63,854 nucleotides of DNA from Oscillospiraceae bacterium (lineage in GTDB: Bacteria > Bacillota > Clostridia > Oscillospirales > Oscillospiraceae), in NCBI GenBank assembly GCA_015067925.1, contig SVLN01000004.1, forward strand, positions 1-63,854, written 5' to 3'. This document shows, piece by piece, positions 33,723 through 41,630 of the stretch. Every line of letters begins with the position of its first letter. The stretch's first letter is position 1. The notes under the pieces are model-generated. The model saw only the letters and a list, made by a program, of their open reading frames with translations, was not told the origin of the DNA and made no database searches. Made by a program: the position numbers and the translations under genes.

Positions 33723-34415
33723 ATGGACAAAACCCTGCGTGCGGGCCTACCCGCATTAAACCTGACACTTTCCGAGGCTCAGCAAAAGACCCTGTGCGCC
33801 TACGGCGAGGCCATGCTGGAAAAGAACAAGGTGATGAACCTTACCGCCATTGTAGAGCCCGAACGGGTGGCTCAACTGCACTTTCTTGACTCTCTGGCCC
33901 TTCTGAATCTGGCAGATTTTTCGGGCAAAAAAGTCATCGACGTAGGCTGCGGCGCAGGCCTGCCCGGCGTGCCCCTGAAGATCGGCGAGGAAAGCATTTC
34001 CCTGACCCTCCTGGACTCCCTGGGCAAGCGCATGGACTGGCTGCGGGAGATTCTGCCCCAACTGGGCGTGGAAGCAGAAGTCGTCACCGCCCGGGCGGAA
34101 GAAGCTGTGGCTCAGCGTCGCGAAAGCTACGACATCGCCGTATCCCGGGCCGTTGCCCGGCTGAACATGCTGTGCGAGCTCTGCCTACCCTACGTCAAGG
34201 TGGGCGGCGTGTTCCTGGCCATGAAGGGCGCCCTGGCGGAGGAAGAGACCGCCGAGGCCGCTCGCGCCATCCGCACCCTGGGCGGCGAATTGGAGCGCAT
34301 TGCCGAGTATCCCGTCTCAGACTCCGTGCACCGGGTGGCCATCATCCGCAAGGTGAAGAACACACCTGCGGCCTATCCCCGCCGCTTTGCCAAAATCAAG
34401 CAGCAGCCGTTGTAA
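33723..34415 (+). CDS. rsmG: 16S rRNA (guanine527-N7)-methyltransferase RsmG
   Basis: This 230-aa SAM methyltransferase has KNKVMNLTAI, then HFLDSLALL and the SAM-binding VIDVGCGAGLPGVPLKI, with AVSRAVARLNMLCELC further on. It methylates G527 of 16S rRNA. In many bacteria rsmG lies after mnmE-mnmG near rpmH, but here it stands alone about 29 kb away. The ribosome site is AAAGGGACG. Confidence 0.95.
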   Translation: MDKTLRAGLPALNLTLSEAQQKTLCAYGEAMLEKNKVMNLTAIVEPERVAQLHFLDSLALLNLADFSGKKVIDVGCGAGLPGVPLKIGEESISLTLLDSLGKRMDWLREILPQLGVEAEVVTARAEEAVAQRRESYDIAVSRAVARLNMLCELCLPYVKVGGVFLAMKGALAEEETAEAARAIRTLGGELERIAEYPVSDSVHRVAIIRKVKNTPAAYPRRFAKIKQQPL

Positions 34416-34496
34416 AAAAGTTCACAGCAAATTTCTTGCTTTTTCCCCCATGCACTGCTATCATTTCTTTACAGCTCTTTGAGAGGAGGCGCAGCC

Positions 34497-35021
34497 ATGA
34501 AAGGGTTTTTCTGGGGATTTTTTCTAATCTTCCTGGATTTCTCTCTGAATCTTCATGGGCACGAGATCGGCCTTTTTCCTGATTTTCTCGGCTTTCTGCT
34601 GCTCTTCCGCAGCGCAAACCGCATGGTGCATCTGAGCACGCGCTTCTCGCGGCTCTCCCGGCTCAGCCGGCCCATGCTGGTGTTCAGCGCCGCCCTGTAC
34701 GCCCTGGATCTGCTGGGTCTGTCCGCCAACCTGGGCATGCTGGGGCATTTCCTCTCCCTGGGCTGCTCCGTGGGCGGACTGCTGGCTGCCCTGCACTTCT
34801 CCCGCGCCATGCTTGAACTGCAGGCACAGCGCACCGAGGAGCTTCATGCCCAGGCTCTGCACACCGCCTGGAGTCTGCTTGCCGTCTGTCAGATGGTGAG
34901 CTACCTGTTTTTGATGAACGTCCTGCTCAGCTCCGTGTTGGCCCTGTTGTGCCTCGGCGCGGGCATCTACTATTTATATTGTCTATCCCGCTGCTGCCGC
35001 GCCTGGCTGGGCGAGGGATAG
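34497..35021 (+). CDS. Integral membrane protein of unknown function
   Basis: This 174-aa protein has about five hydrophobic segments starting immediately at the N-terminus (GFFWGFFLIFLDFSLNL), with a conserved-looking HGHEIGLFPDFLGFLLLF. The start at 34497 follows GAGAGGAGG. It lies 13 bases before the HD-domain gene and may share its transcript. The family is not recognised with certainty. Confidence 0.78.
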   Translation: MKGFFWGFFLIFLDFSLNLHGHEIGLFPDFLGFLLLFRSANRMVHLSTRFSRLSRLSRPMLVFSAALYALDLLGLSANLGMLGHFLSLGCSVGGLLAALHFSRAMLELQAQRTEELHAQALHTAWSLLAVCQMVSYLFLMNVLLSSVLALLCLGAGIYYLYCLSRCCRAWLGEG

Positions 35022-35034
35022 GAAAGGAGACACC

Positions 35035-35610
35035 ATGCAGCATCGTTTTTACGCCCTCATCTCCCGCATGCGCTACATCGGCCGCTGGGGCCTGATGCGC
35101 AACACCTTCCAGGAGAATATCCAGGAGCACAGCCACATGGTGGCCGTACTGGCCCACGCCCTGGCCCTGATCCGCCGGGATATCCTGGGCCTTGACGCCG
35201 ATCCCGACCGTTGCGCCTCGGCAGCCCTGCTGCACGACGCGTCGGAGATCCTCACCGGCGATCTGCCCACACCCATCAAATACTACAACCCCGAAATCAA
35301 GGCCGCCTACAAGCAGGTGGAGAAAATCTCCTGCCAGAAGCTGCTGGCCATGCTGCCCGAGCAGCTGCAGGCGAGCTACGAGCCGCTGCTGATGGAGTCC
35401 GATCCTGAGGTTGCCGTGATCGTCAAGGAAGCCGACAAGCTCTCGGCCTACATCAAGTGCATCGAAGAATCCAAGGCCGGCAACACGGAGTTCGACTCCG
35501 CCGCCCAGCAGACCTACGCCGCGTTGCGGGAAATGAACCGTCCGGAACTGGAGTGGTTCATGGATCACTGTCTGGATGCCTTCCGTCTGAATCTGGACGA
35601 ACTGGAATAA
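35035..35610 (+). CDS. YfbR-like HD-domain 5'-nucleotidase
   Basis: This 191-aa protein has an HD-domain: NIQEHSHMVAVLAHALA, then ALLHDASEILTGDLPTPIKY and KEADKLSAYIKC, giving the H...HD...D metal ligands. The spacing and the GDLPTPIKY segment match the YfbR family, which dephosphorylates deoxynucleoside 5'-monophosphates. It is followed by the ACT and UPF0210 genes at 14- and 10-base spacing. Confidence 0.88.
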   Translation: MQHRFYALISRMRYIGRWGLMRNTFQENIQEHSHMVAVLAHALALIRRDILGLDADPDRCASAALLHDASEILTGDLPTPIKYYNPEIKAAYKQVEKISCQKLLAMLPEQLQASYEPLLMESDPEVAVIVKEADKLSAYIKCIEESKAGNTEFDSAAQQTYAALREMNRPELEWFMDHCLDAFRLNLDELE

Positions 35611-35623
35611 GGAGGAAACAACC

Positions 35624-35884
35624 ATGAAAGCAATTGTTACCGTCATCGGCCCCGACCGTGTGGGCATCATGGCAGAGGTCTGCACCCTGCTGGCCCAGAA
35701 GGGCTGCAACATTGAGGACATCAGCCAGACCGTCATGCAGGAGTTCTTCACCATGACCATGCTGGTCAAGACCTCCGGCTCCTTTGCCGAGCTGCAGGCC
35801 GCCCTGGAAGCCAAGGGCGAGGAAATGGGCCTTTCCATCCGCATCCAGCGGGAAGACATCTTCACCGCCATGCACCGAATCTGA
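35624..35884 (+). CDS. ACT domain protein (UPF0237)
   Basis: This 86-aa single ACT domain reads AIVTVIGPDRVGIMAEVCTLL, given in part as VIGPDRVGIMAEV, with NIEDISQTVMQEFFTM. These small ACT proteins bind amino acids or similar ligands, and almost always sit beside a UPF0210 gene, as here. The ribosome site is AAGGAGG. Confidence 0.93.
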   Translation: MKAIVTVIGPDRVGIMAEVCTLLAQKGCNIEDISQTVMQEFFTMTMLVKTSGSFAELQAALEAKGEEMGLSIRIQREDIFTAMHRI

Positions 35885-35893
35885 GGGCTCGCC

Positions 35894-37252
35894 ATGCTGA
35901 AACAAGCCGACATTCTGCAGACCCTGGAGATGATCGATTCCCAGCACCTGGACATCCGCACCGTCACCATGGGCATTAACCTGCTTTCCTGCGCCGACGA
36001 GAACATCGACCGCTGCGCGGACAAGATCTACGAAAAAATCACCCGCTGCGCCAAGAATCTGGTGCGCGTGGGCGAGGACATTGAGCACGAACTGGGCATT
36101 CCCATCGTCAACAAGCGCATTTCTGTCACGCCCATCAGCTTAGTCGCCGCGGCCTGCAAGAGCGCCGACTACGCCAAGCTGGCCAAGGCCCTGGACCGCG
36201 CCGCGGCCGAAGTGGGCGTGAACTTCATCGGCGGCTACTCCGCCCTGGTTCACAAGGGCTACACCGAGTCCGACCGCCGCCTGATCGCCTCCATCCCCGA
36301 GGCTCTGGCTACGACCAACATCGTCTGCTCCAGTGTGAACGTAGCCTCCACCAAGGCCGGCATCAACATGGACGCTGTGGCCGAGATGGGCAGAATCATC
36401 AAGCAAACCGCCGCCCTCACCGCCGAAAACGGCGGCTTTGGCTGCGCCAAGCTGGTGGTCTTTGCCAACGCCGTGGAGGACAACCCCTTCATGGCCGGCG
36501 CTTTCCACGGCGTGGGCGAGCCCGAAACCGTCATCAACGTGGGCGTCTCCGGCCCCGGCGTAGTGCACCACGCCCTGAAGAGCGTGAAGGGTGCGCCCTT
36601 CCACATCGTGGCCGAAACCATCAAGAAAACCGCCTTCCAGATCACCCGCATGGGCCAGCTGGTGGCCCAGGAGGCCTCCGCCCGTCTGGGCGTGCCCTTC
36701 GGCGTGGTGGATCTGTCCCTGGCTCCCACCCCCGCCATCGGCGACTCCGTGGCCCGCATCCTGGAAGAGATGGGTCTGGAAGTCTGCGGCACCCACGGCA
36801 CCACCGCGGCCCTGGCCATGCTCAACGACGCCGTAAAAAAGGGCGGCGTGATGGCCTCCGCCTCCGTGGGCGGCCTGTCCGGCGCTTTCATCCCCGTCAG
36901 TGAAGATGAGGGCATGATCGCCGCCGCGGAGCTGGGCACCCTGACACTGGACAAACTGGAGGCCATGACCTGCGTTTGTTCCGTGGGCCTGGACATGATC
37001 GCCGTGCCCGGCGACACCTCCGCTGAGACCATCAGCGCCATCATCGCGGACGAGGCCGCCATCGGCATGGTCAACACCAAGACCACCGCCGTGCGTATCA
37101 TCCCCGCCCCGGGCAAGGTCGTGGGCGACACCGTGGAGTTCGGCGGTTTGTTGGGCACCGCGCCGGTGATGCCGGTGCATCCGGAGTCCTCCTTCGATTT
37201 CATCTCCCGCGGCGGACGTATCCCCGCGCCGATGCACAGTTTGAAGAACTGA
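35894..37252 (+). CDS. UPF0210 / PFL family protein
   Basis: This 452-aa protein is of normal length for the PFL (UPF0210) family, with long Gly/Ala-rich stretches such as [32 protein letters not shown] and [17 protein letters not shown]. The family is widely conserved in Bacillota and Archaea and its biochemical role is unknown. The paired ACT protein may act as a sensor for it. A terminator follows the stop. Confidence 0.92.
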   Translation: MLKQADILQTLEMIDSQHLDIRTVTMGINLLSCADENIDRCADKIYEKITRCAKNLVRVGEDIEHELGIPIVNKRISVTPISLVAAACKSADYAKLAKALDRAAAEVGVNFIGGYSALVHKGYTESDRRLIASIPEALATTNIVCSSVNVASTKAGINMDAVAEMGRIIKQTAALTAENGGFGCAKLVVFANAVEDNPFMAGAFHGVGEPETVINVGVSGPGVVHHALKSVKGAPFHIVAETIKKTAFQITRMGQLVAQEASARLGVPFGVVDLSLAPTPAIGDSVARILEEMGLEVCGTHGTTAALAMLNDAVKKGGVMASASVGGLSGAFIPVSEDEGMIAAAELGTLTLDKLEAMTCVCSVGLDMIAVPGDTSAETISAIIADEAAIGMVNTKTTAVRIIPAPGKVVGDTVEFGGLLGTAPVMPVHPESSFDFISRGGRIPAPMHSLKN

Positions 37253-37261
37253 AAAAATGCC

Positions 37262-37290
37262 AAAAGCCGTGGAAAACCACGGCTTTTGTT
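37262..37290 (+). terminator. Intrinsic terminator of the HD-ACT-UPF0210 operon
   Basis: An 11-bp stem AAAAGCCGTGG/CCACGGCTTTT (37262-37272, 37277-37287) with an A4 loop. Confidence 0.9.
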
Positions 37291-37318
37291 TATCGTGGGA
37301 CGACCGAAAAATTACTTC

Positions 37319-37347
37319 TTGCAATCTTTCTTTTTGGTCGTTAAACT
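37319..37347 (+). promoter_or_regulatory. Promoter of the DUF975 gene
   Basis: TTGCAA (37319-37324), a 17-base spacer and TAAACT (37342-37347), 31 bases before the start codon. Confidence 0.65.
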
Positions 37348-37377
37348 AAAGACAAGAAGAGAAAAGGGGGAATTCCC

Positions 37378-38004
37378 ATGATGAAAACCCGTGCTGAAAT
37401 CAAAGAGCTGGGCAAGCAGGCCTTTTTATCCCAATACTGGCTGTGCGTGATCGTCTCGCTGCTTTACGCGCTGATCCTCGGCCTCGGCAGCTACACCGGC
37501 ATTGTAGTGATCCTGCTGGCAGGTCCGTTGGAAGTGGGTCTGTGTGCCTTCTCCATGCGTCTGCAGCAGGGTGCGGAAGTGAGTATTGCCACCATGTTCA
37601 CCTCTGCCTTCGACCACAACTTTGGCCGCAAGCTGGGCGCCTACTGGTGGCGGCAGCTGTTCACCTTTCTGTGGAGCCTGCTGTTTATCGTTCCCGGCAT
37701 CGTCAAGGGCCTTGCCTACTCCATGCAGCCTTACATTCTGGCCGAGTGCCCGGACGTGACCTACGACCAGAGCCTGAAGCTCTCCATGCGCATGATGGAA
37801 GGCCAGAAGATGCGCCTGTTTGTGCTGGGTCTGAGCTTTATCGGCTGGGCGCTGCTCAGCGGTATCACCGGCGGCATTCTGGCATTGCTGTACGTGGGGC
37901 CCTACATGCAGCAGACCATGGCCCAGTTTTACCAGGAGGTCAAAGTGGAGGCCGTAGCCCGGGGAACCATCCGGGTGGAAGAGCTCTACCCCGTGCAATT
38001 TTAA
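37378..38004 (+). CDS. DUF975 family membrane protein
   Basis: This 208-aa protein has the DUF975 pattern: a short N-terminal helix (TRAEIKELGKQAF), membrane spans near residues 20-55, a loop, WSLLFIVPGIVKGLAYSM with the following YILAECPDVTYDQSLKLS, and a last span (GWALLSGITGGILALLYVGPY). The family is common in Bacillota and of unknown function. Two adjacent ATGs follow AAAAGGGGG, and either may be used. Confidence 0.9.
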   Translation: MMKTRAEIKELGKQAFLSQYWLCVIVSLLYALILGLGSYTGIVVILLAGPLEVGLCAFSMRLQQGAEVSIATMFTSAFDHNFGRKLGAYWWRQLFTFLWSLLFIVPGIVKGLAYSMQPYILAECPDVTYDQSLKLSMRMMEGQKMRLFVLGLSFIGWALLSGITGGILALLYVGPYMQQTMAQFYQEVKVEAVARGTIRVEELYPVQF

Positions 38005-38009
38005 AAACA

Positions 38010-38042
38010 AACCGCGTGTGCTGCAGCACACGCGGTTCTTTT
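38010..38042. terminator. Intrinsic terminator between convergent genes
   Basis: A 12-bp perfect stem AACCGCGTGTGC/GCACACGCGGTT (38010-38021, 38026-38037) with A-rich left and T-rich right flanks. Confidence 0.88.
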
Positions 38043-38715
38043 ATTCTTCTGTGATTCCCAGAACCTTTCCCTCGGGGCTGACATAGACAGTGTACTGCGT
38101 GCCGTCTGCACCGGCGCAGGGGACGGCCCAGCGATCCGGTTCCTGCCAGAAGGCAATGCGCGGTTTTTCTTCTCCCAATTTCTTGCCCATGGCGCGGATG
38201 GCACGCTCTGTGGCTTCAAAGCCGGAGATGTAGCCTTCGCCGATTCTGGCATCTCTGATGATCTGATAGAGGGTCTGTTCGTGCTCTCTCCAATCCAGGG
38301 CGCCCAGGGAGCTGTAAAAGATATAATTTCCGCAGTATCGGTTGTTCAGGCTGATCCACACAAAGCCACTCTCCATTCGAAATTCGGTAGCCACGGCGAT
38401 TTCCTCACCGTTCGGCAGCGTGACCTTCTGAACGTGCACACCTGTTCCGCAGAACATCGGCGTTTGGGGCTCATGTACCAATTCATATGCATCGGGCCGA
38501 TCCGCAGGGCCGAACTGCAGGCCGTAAGCGGCAGTGCGGTCGTCCGGGTCGGGTTCGATGACACTCCACTGCCAATCCTCGGGCAGGTAGAGCTTCATAT
38601 TGATGTAGCCTTCGGAAAAGCTCGCTTCCTGGGGGTAAAGGGGCGCAAGCCGCTGTTCTTTTCCGCAGGCGCTCAGCAGCAAAAGGGCCAGAAGCAAACA
38701 AAAGAACCGTTTCAT
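38041..38715 (-). CDS. Putative lipoprotein, 224 aa
   Basis: This protein has a lipoprotein signal (MKRFFCLLLALLLLSACGKE, lipobox LSAC). The mature part reads as a beta-rich extracellular domain (YINMKLYLPEDWQWSVIEPD, VWISLNNRYCGNYIFYSS) followed by a PepSY-like end (YTVYVSPEGKVLGITEE). The ribosome site is AAGGAGG. It lies just downstream of the DtxR-like gene but behind its terminator. The family is not recognised. Confidence 0.85.
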   Translation of the reverse strand: MKRFFCLLLALLLLSACGKEQRLAPLYPQEASFSEGYINMKLYLPEDWQWSVIEPDPDDRTAAYGLQFGPADRPDAYELVHEPQTPMFCGTGVHVQKVTLPNGEEIAVATEFRMESGFVWISLNNRYCGNYIFYSSLGALDWREHEQTLYQIIRDARIGEGYISGFEATERAIRAMGKKLGEEKPRIAFWQEPDRWAVPCAGADGTQYTVYVSPEGKVLGITEE

Positions 38716-38729
38716 CGTTTCGCCTCCTT

Positions 38730-38760
38730 AAAAAACAACGGGGCAGCACAAAGCTGCCCC
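38730..38760 (-). terminator. Intrinsic terminator of the DtxR-like gene
   Basis: The stem GGGGCAGC/GCTGCCCC (38740-38747, 38753-38760) with loop ACAAA is followed on the minus strand by a T-rich run after GTTG. Confidence 0.8.
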
Positions 38761-38766
38761 TGTCAG

Positions 38767-39129
38767 TCAATCTTTCAGCAAATTCTTGATGGCCTCAAAG
38801 GATTCATCGGAGATCACATGCTCGATCCGGCAGGCATCGTCCGCGGCGATTTCTTCCGCAACGCCGATGGAAGTCAGATACCGGGTGAGCACCGTATGGC
38901 GCTCCATGATCTTTTTGGCGCGCTGTTCGCCTTCCTCGGTCAGGTGGAGGAAGCCGTCCTCATCGGTCACCACATAGCCGCCGGACTTTAAAATGCCCAG
39001 GGCACGGCTGACGCTGGGCTTGGAGTAGCCCATATACTCGCTTACGTCCACGGCACGCACATGGCTCGAGTGGGTGGTAAGGATCAGGATCGTTTCCAGA
39101 TACATTTCGCCGGATTCCTGCAGCTGCAT
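38767..39129 (-). CDS. DtxR/MntR-family metal-dependent regulator
   Basis: This 120-aa protein has the DtxR winged-helix (SGEMYLETILILTTHSSHVRAVDVSEYMGYSKPSVSRALGILKSGGY, of which SKPSVSRALGIL is the recognition helix). The metal-binding dimerisation domain has HVISDESFEAI and earlier RHTVLTRYLTSIGV. It has no SH3 domain, like Bacillus MntR. It senses iron or manganese and represses uptake genes. The start at 39129 has AAGGGGG upstream; the longer frame to 39264 lacks a ribosome site. The divergent unit at 39326-39541 carries a DtxR-box-like palindrome. Confidence 0.92.
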   Translation of the reverse strand: MQLQESGEMYLETILILTTHSSHVRAVDVSEYMGYSKPSVSRALGILKSGGYVVTDEDGFLHLTEEGEQRAKKIMERHTVLTRYLTSIGVAEEIAADDACRIEHVISDESFEAIKNLLKD

Positions 39130-39180
39130 CACAAGTCCCCCTTCTTGGTAAAAACTACGGCCCGGAGGGGCCGCAAGTTC

Positions 39181-39209
39181 ATTATATCCTGTTTTTACTG
39201 TTCTTGCAA
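39181..39209 (-). promoter_or_regulatory. Promoter of the DtxR-like gene
   Basis: On the minus strand TTGCAA (39204-39209), a 17-base spacer and TATAAT (39181-39186). Confidence 0.8.
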
Positions 39210-39325
39210 GACCTTTCGGCGCACAATCGCAGAAACGGGCAGGTAAAAACATACAAAGTTGCAAGGCTTAATTTGTGCATTTCCTACAAAAATGGTGTGT
39301 TTTTCGTTTTTCTGCAAAAAAGCGG

Positions 39326-39377
39326 TTGACTTTTTTCGAATCCTCGGTTAAACTAATGACAGTTAGCAGAGGCTAAC
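39326..39377 (+). promoter_or_regulatory. Promoter with a DtxR-box-like palindrome
   Basis: TTGACT (39326-39331), a 17-base spacer and TAAACT (39349-39354). Directly at the expected start lies GTTAGC-AGAG-GCTAAC (39362-39377). The GTTAG...CTAAC halves resemble those of DtxR/IdeR-type operators, but the spacing is longer than the classical GTTAG-S-CTAAC box. A DtxR-family gene is divergent 230 bases away. Confidence 0.6.
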
Positions 39378-39541
39378 CAAAAGGTCCCACAGCCGTGGGC
39401 ATTCGGCTGTGGGCACCCTCCTAAAAATGTTTTGAACTTTCTAATCTTCGGATTGCCCGCCGCATGGGGCGGAAAGACCATGCAAACCGTTTGAACTCCC
39501 TTCTTTTGAGAAAAAGTGCTGCCTGTTTGGCAGCACTTTTT
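39362..39541 (+). ncRNA. Candidate metal-controlled small RNA of about 180 nt
   Basis: A promoter and operator are followed by a long hairpin (39383-39417; core CCCACAGCCG/CGGCTGTGGG with an 8-base loop), an unstructured linker and a strong terminator. The longest plus-strand ATG frame inside (39464-39496) is only ten codons and lacks a ribosome site. The unit therefore looks like an untranslated RNA. The alternative is the leftover leader of a lost feoAB-type operon. Confidence 0.5.
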
Positions 39542-39544
39542 CTT
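39511..39544 (+). terminator. Intrinsic terminator of the candidate small RNA
   Basis: A 13-bp perfect stem AAAAAGTGCTGCC/GGCAGCACTTTTT (39511-39523, 39529-39541) with loop TGTTT. Confidence 0.92.
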
Positions 39545-39618
39545 GCCTTTTCCAACTGATCGCCGACTATTTGTGAGATTTGTCAAATTTCACCCTTGTT
39601 TTTTGTGCGAAATATCAA

Positions 39619-39647
39619 TTGACTCACAGCTCATCTTCCTGTAAGTT
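39619..39647 (+). promoter_or_regulatory. Possible promoter of the 163-aa lipoprotein gene
   Basis: TTGACT (39619-39624), a 17-base spacer and TAAGTT (39642-39647), about 100 bases upstream of the start. A small hairpin CCGGCA/TGCCGG (39710-39724) lies in the leader. Confidence 0.5.
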
Positions 39648-39748
39648 TGTCTTAAGGGAACACCGCTGCTGTCTACGGTAGTCCCGGTCAGTTTGACACC
39701 GCATACCAGCCGGCAAAATGCCGGAATGATGGAAAGGAAGTGCGTTCC

Positions 39749-40240
39749 ATGAAAATGCTGTCCCGCATCCGCAAGCCGCTGACGCTCCTTCTGTGCGCTG
39801 CACTGCTTCTTACCCTCTGTGCGTGCTCCCTGGACGGAATCGCGGCAAACGGCAAAAAATCCGAAGCAGGCAAAAACTTTATCACCCTCTCCGATCCTTC
39901 GCTGATTAAGAACGTTTCCGTCGAATATACCTCCGTGATGACCGAAACCGTCACCGAGACCATCACCAACCAGGACAACATCAAGGACCTCTGTGAGGCT
40001 TTCACTGCCGCCGCCGATGGCAAGAAGAGCGTTGCCTGGAATGAGATGACCGACAAGGTGGACGGCGGCGAAGGCTATCTGTTCACGCTGAACTTCACTG
40101 ACGGCTCCGTTGCCAGACTCGGTTTCCTGCTCAATCCCACCAAGGGTTACCTCACCCTCACAGTGGACAACGCAGAACCCCTCTACTTCCAGGTGGGCGA
40201 AAAGGCCCTGGAGAATCTGGCCAGCTTCTACCCTGCGTAA
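39749..40240 (+). CDS. Putative lipoprotein, 163 aa
   Basis: This protein has a basic N-terminus, a hydrophobic stretch (PLTLLLCAALLLTLCAC, lipobox LCAC) and a short mature domain. That domain contains a Thr-rich strand pattern (VEYTSVMTETVTETITN) and an end resembling small extracellular sensor or adaptor lipoproteins (YLTLTVDNAEPLYFQVGEKA). The ATG at 39749 follows GGAAAGGAAG by eight bases. No family is recognised. Confidence 0.85.
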   Translation: MKMLSRIRKPLTLLLCAALLLTLCACSLDGIAANGKKSEAGKNFITLSDPSLIKNVSVEYTSVMTETVTETITNQDNIKDLCEAFTAAADGKKSVAWNEMTDKVDGGEGYLFTLNFTDGSVARLGFLLNPTKGYLTLTVDNAEPLYFQVGEKALENLASFYPA

Positions 40241-40246
40241 CACATC

Positions 40247-40280
40247 CAAAAGCACCCGCCCGAATGGGCGGGTGCTTTTT
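40247..40280 (+). terminator. Intrinsic terminator
   Basis: A 14-bp stem AAAAGCACCCGCCC/GGGCGGGTGCTTTT (40247-40260, 40265-40278) with loop GAAT and extra T residues. Confidence 0.93.
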
Positions 40281-40345
40281 TATTGCCAAACTGCATCATT
40301 TTTTCATCAAAAATCCGAAAAAAGCGCGAATTATCAGGAAAATGC

Positions 40346-40374
40346 TTGCATTTCATCGATGTTCGTCCTATAAT
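40346..40374 (+). promoter_or_regulatory. Promoter of the amidase-like gene
   Basis: TTGCAT (40346-40351), a 17-base spacer and TATAAT (40369-40374), 35 bases before the start. Confidence 0.8.
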
Positions 40375-40408
40375 GAAATGACTATGGACGAAAATAGGAG
40401 CAAGCAAT

Positions 40409-41500
40409 ATGAGCCAGTTTACAGATCGATCCATTGACGAGCGCATTGCCCAGCGCCGCGCTCGCACAGCGGAACTGAAGAGAAAGCGCAAGCGTCAGAT
40501 GCTTGTCCAGCTCAGCGTTGCTGTTTTGGCTGTGGTTCTTCTGGCCATGGTGGCCGTTTTTATGATCCACGCCTTTTCCACCGGCACAGGAGGCAACGAT
40601 ACCCCGACCCTCAGCGCAGACGACCTGAGCAGTGAGGGTATGCAGATTATCCAATCCGATCTGGACGGCAAGCAGGAGTCGGATGTCCCCTCCGAAGAAA
40701 CGGAAAAGCAACCGGTCATCGGCAGTGGCGAGACCCAGACGGGCGAGAGCACCGACACGCCCCAGGAGGATGCTGCACCGGAGGCAGAGCCGGATTCCTC
40801 TGCCGCACCGGAGAACAACACCGACACAGACGCCCCCACCGAACCGGATGAGCCCGCCGAGGATGAAACCGGCGCCGAGGACATTCCTGTCACCAACGTG
40901 GGACGCTACGCGGAGACCGTCATCTATGTGGACCCCGGCCGCGGCTACTCGGATCTGGGCTGCACCTCGGAATATCTGAACGGACTGCACGAACAGCAGA
41001 TCAATCTGGATGTGGCCCTGCAGGCCGCTCAATTGCTGACAGACTACGGCTTCACCGTTCTGATGACCCACGATTCCAATGAGATTCCCGCCGGGCAGCC
41101 GGAAGACTACGTGCTCGATCAGTATGCCCGCGTGGACATGGCCAATCATTCCGATTGCGTGGTGTATCTTTCCATCCATTGCGACTACTTCCCCACCAAT
41201 CCCGACGCCGCCGGTACCCGCCTTTACTATTGCACGGATGTGGCCAATTCTGCGGCCTTTGCCGAGGCTTTGTCGGAAGGTTTCTCCGCAGAAGGCTTCG
41301 CGGCGCCCCAGCTCTCGGGCAAGGACAAGAACAACTCCTTCATTGTCACCAGCCAGGTAAACGTTCCCTCGGTGCTGGTGGAGCTGGGCTTCGTCACCAA
41401 CGCATCCGACGCCAAGGCCCTCTCGGATGCCGCTTACCGCACCCGCCTGGCCGAAGCACTGGCAGCCGGTGTGATCGGCTATCTGGGATTCGAAGAGTGA
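40409..41500 (+). CDS. N-acetylmuramoyl-L-alanine amidase-like protein, zinc ligand altered
   Basis: This 363-aa protein has a basic cytoplasmic N-terminus, one membrane segment (about 32-55), a Glu/Asp/Thr/Pro-rich spacer (about 60-165) and an Amidase_3 domain (about 170-360). In Amidase_3 enzymes zinc is held by His (in DPGHGG), Glu and His, with a catalytic Glu. Here the first site reads VDPGRGYSD, so the His is Arg, while EQQINLDVA, SIHCDY and VELGFVTN keep the others. It may therefore be inactive, perhaps acting as a binding or regulatory wall protein. The ribosome site is AGGAG. Confidence 0.88.
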   Translation: MSQFTDRSIDERIAQRRARTAELKRKRKRQMLVQLSVAVLAVVLLAMVAVFMIHAFSTGTGGNDTPTLSADDLSSEGMQIIQSDLDGKQESDVPSEETEKQPVIGSGETQTGESTDTPQEDAAPEAEPDSSAAPENNTDTDAPTEPDEPAEDETGAEDIPVTNVGRYAETVIYVDPGRGYSDLGCTSEYLNGLHEQQINLDVALQAAQLLTDYGFTVLMTHDSNEIPAGQPEDYVLDQYARVDMANHSDCVVYLSIHCDYFPTNPDAAGTRLYYCTDVANSAAFAEALSEGFSAEGFAAPQLSGKDKNNSFIVTSQVNVPSVLVELGFVTNASDAKALSDAAYRTRLAEALAAGVIGYLGFEE

Positions 41501-41520
41501 AGCACTAAAAACCGAGGTGA

Positions 41521-41583
41521 ATGATGCGACTGCTTTTTGAGCTACTCCTTTCCGAGGGCTTGTTTGATCCGCAAGAGGCATGA
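41521..41583 (+). CDS. Possible 20-aa peptide
   Basis: A 20-codon frame (MMRLLFELLLSEGLFDPQEA) follows the amidase gene by 20 bases. GAGGTGA lies just before the first of two ATGs, and a terminator follows. The spacing is tight and the peptide may not be made. It is listed only because it sits between a stop codon and a strong terminator. Confidence 0.25.
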   Translation: MMRLLFELLLSEGLFDPQEA

Positions 41584-41593
41584 ATAACATGAG

Positions 41594-41628
41594 AAAACCG
41601 ACCTATGAATGGCTCATAGGTCGGTTTT
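41594..41628. terminator. Bidirectional intrinsic terminator
   Basis: A 15-bp perfect stem (41594-41608, 41614-41628, core AAAACCGACCTATGA) with a 5-base loop lies between the convergent amidase and SDR genes. Confidence 0.92.
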
Positions 41629-41630
41629 TG

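Noticed and set aside
39353-39586. 77-codon minus-strand frame across the candidate small RNA
   Set aside because: It lacks a ribosome site, crosses the terminator and the promoter of the plus-strand unit, and shows no protein-like pattern.
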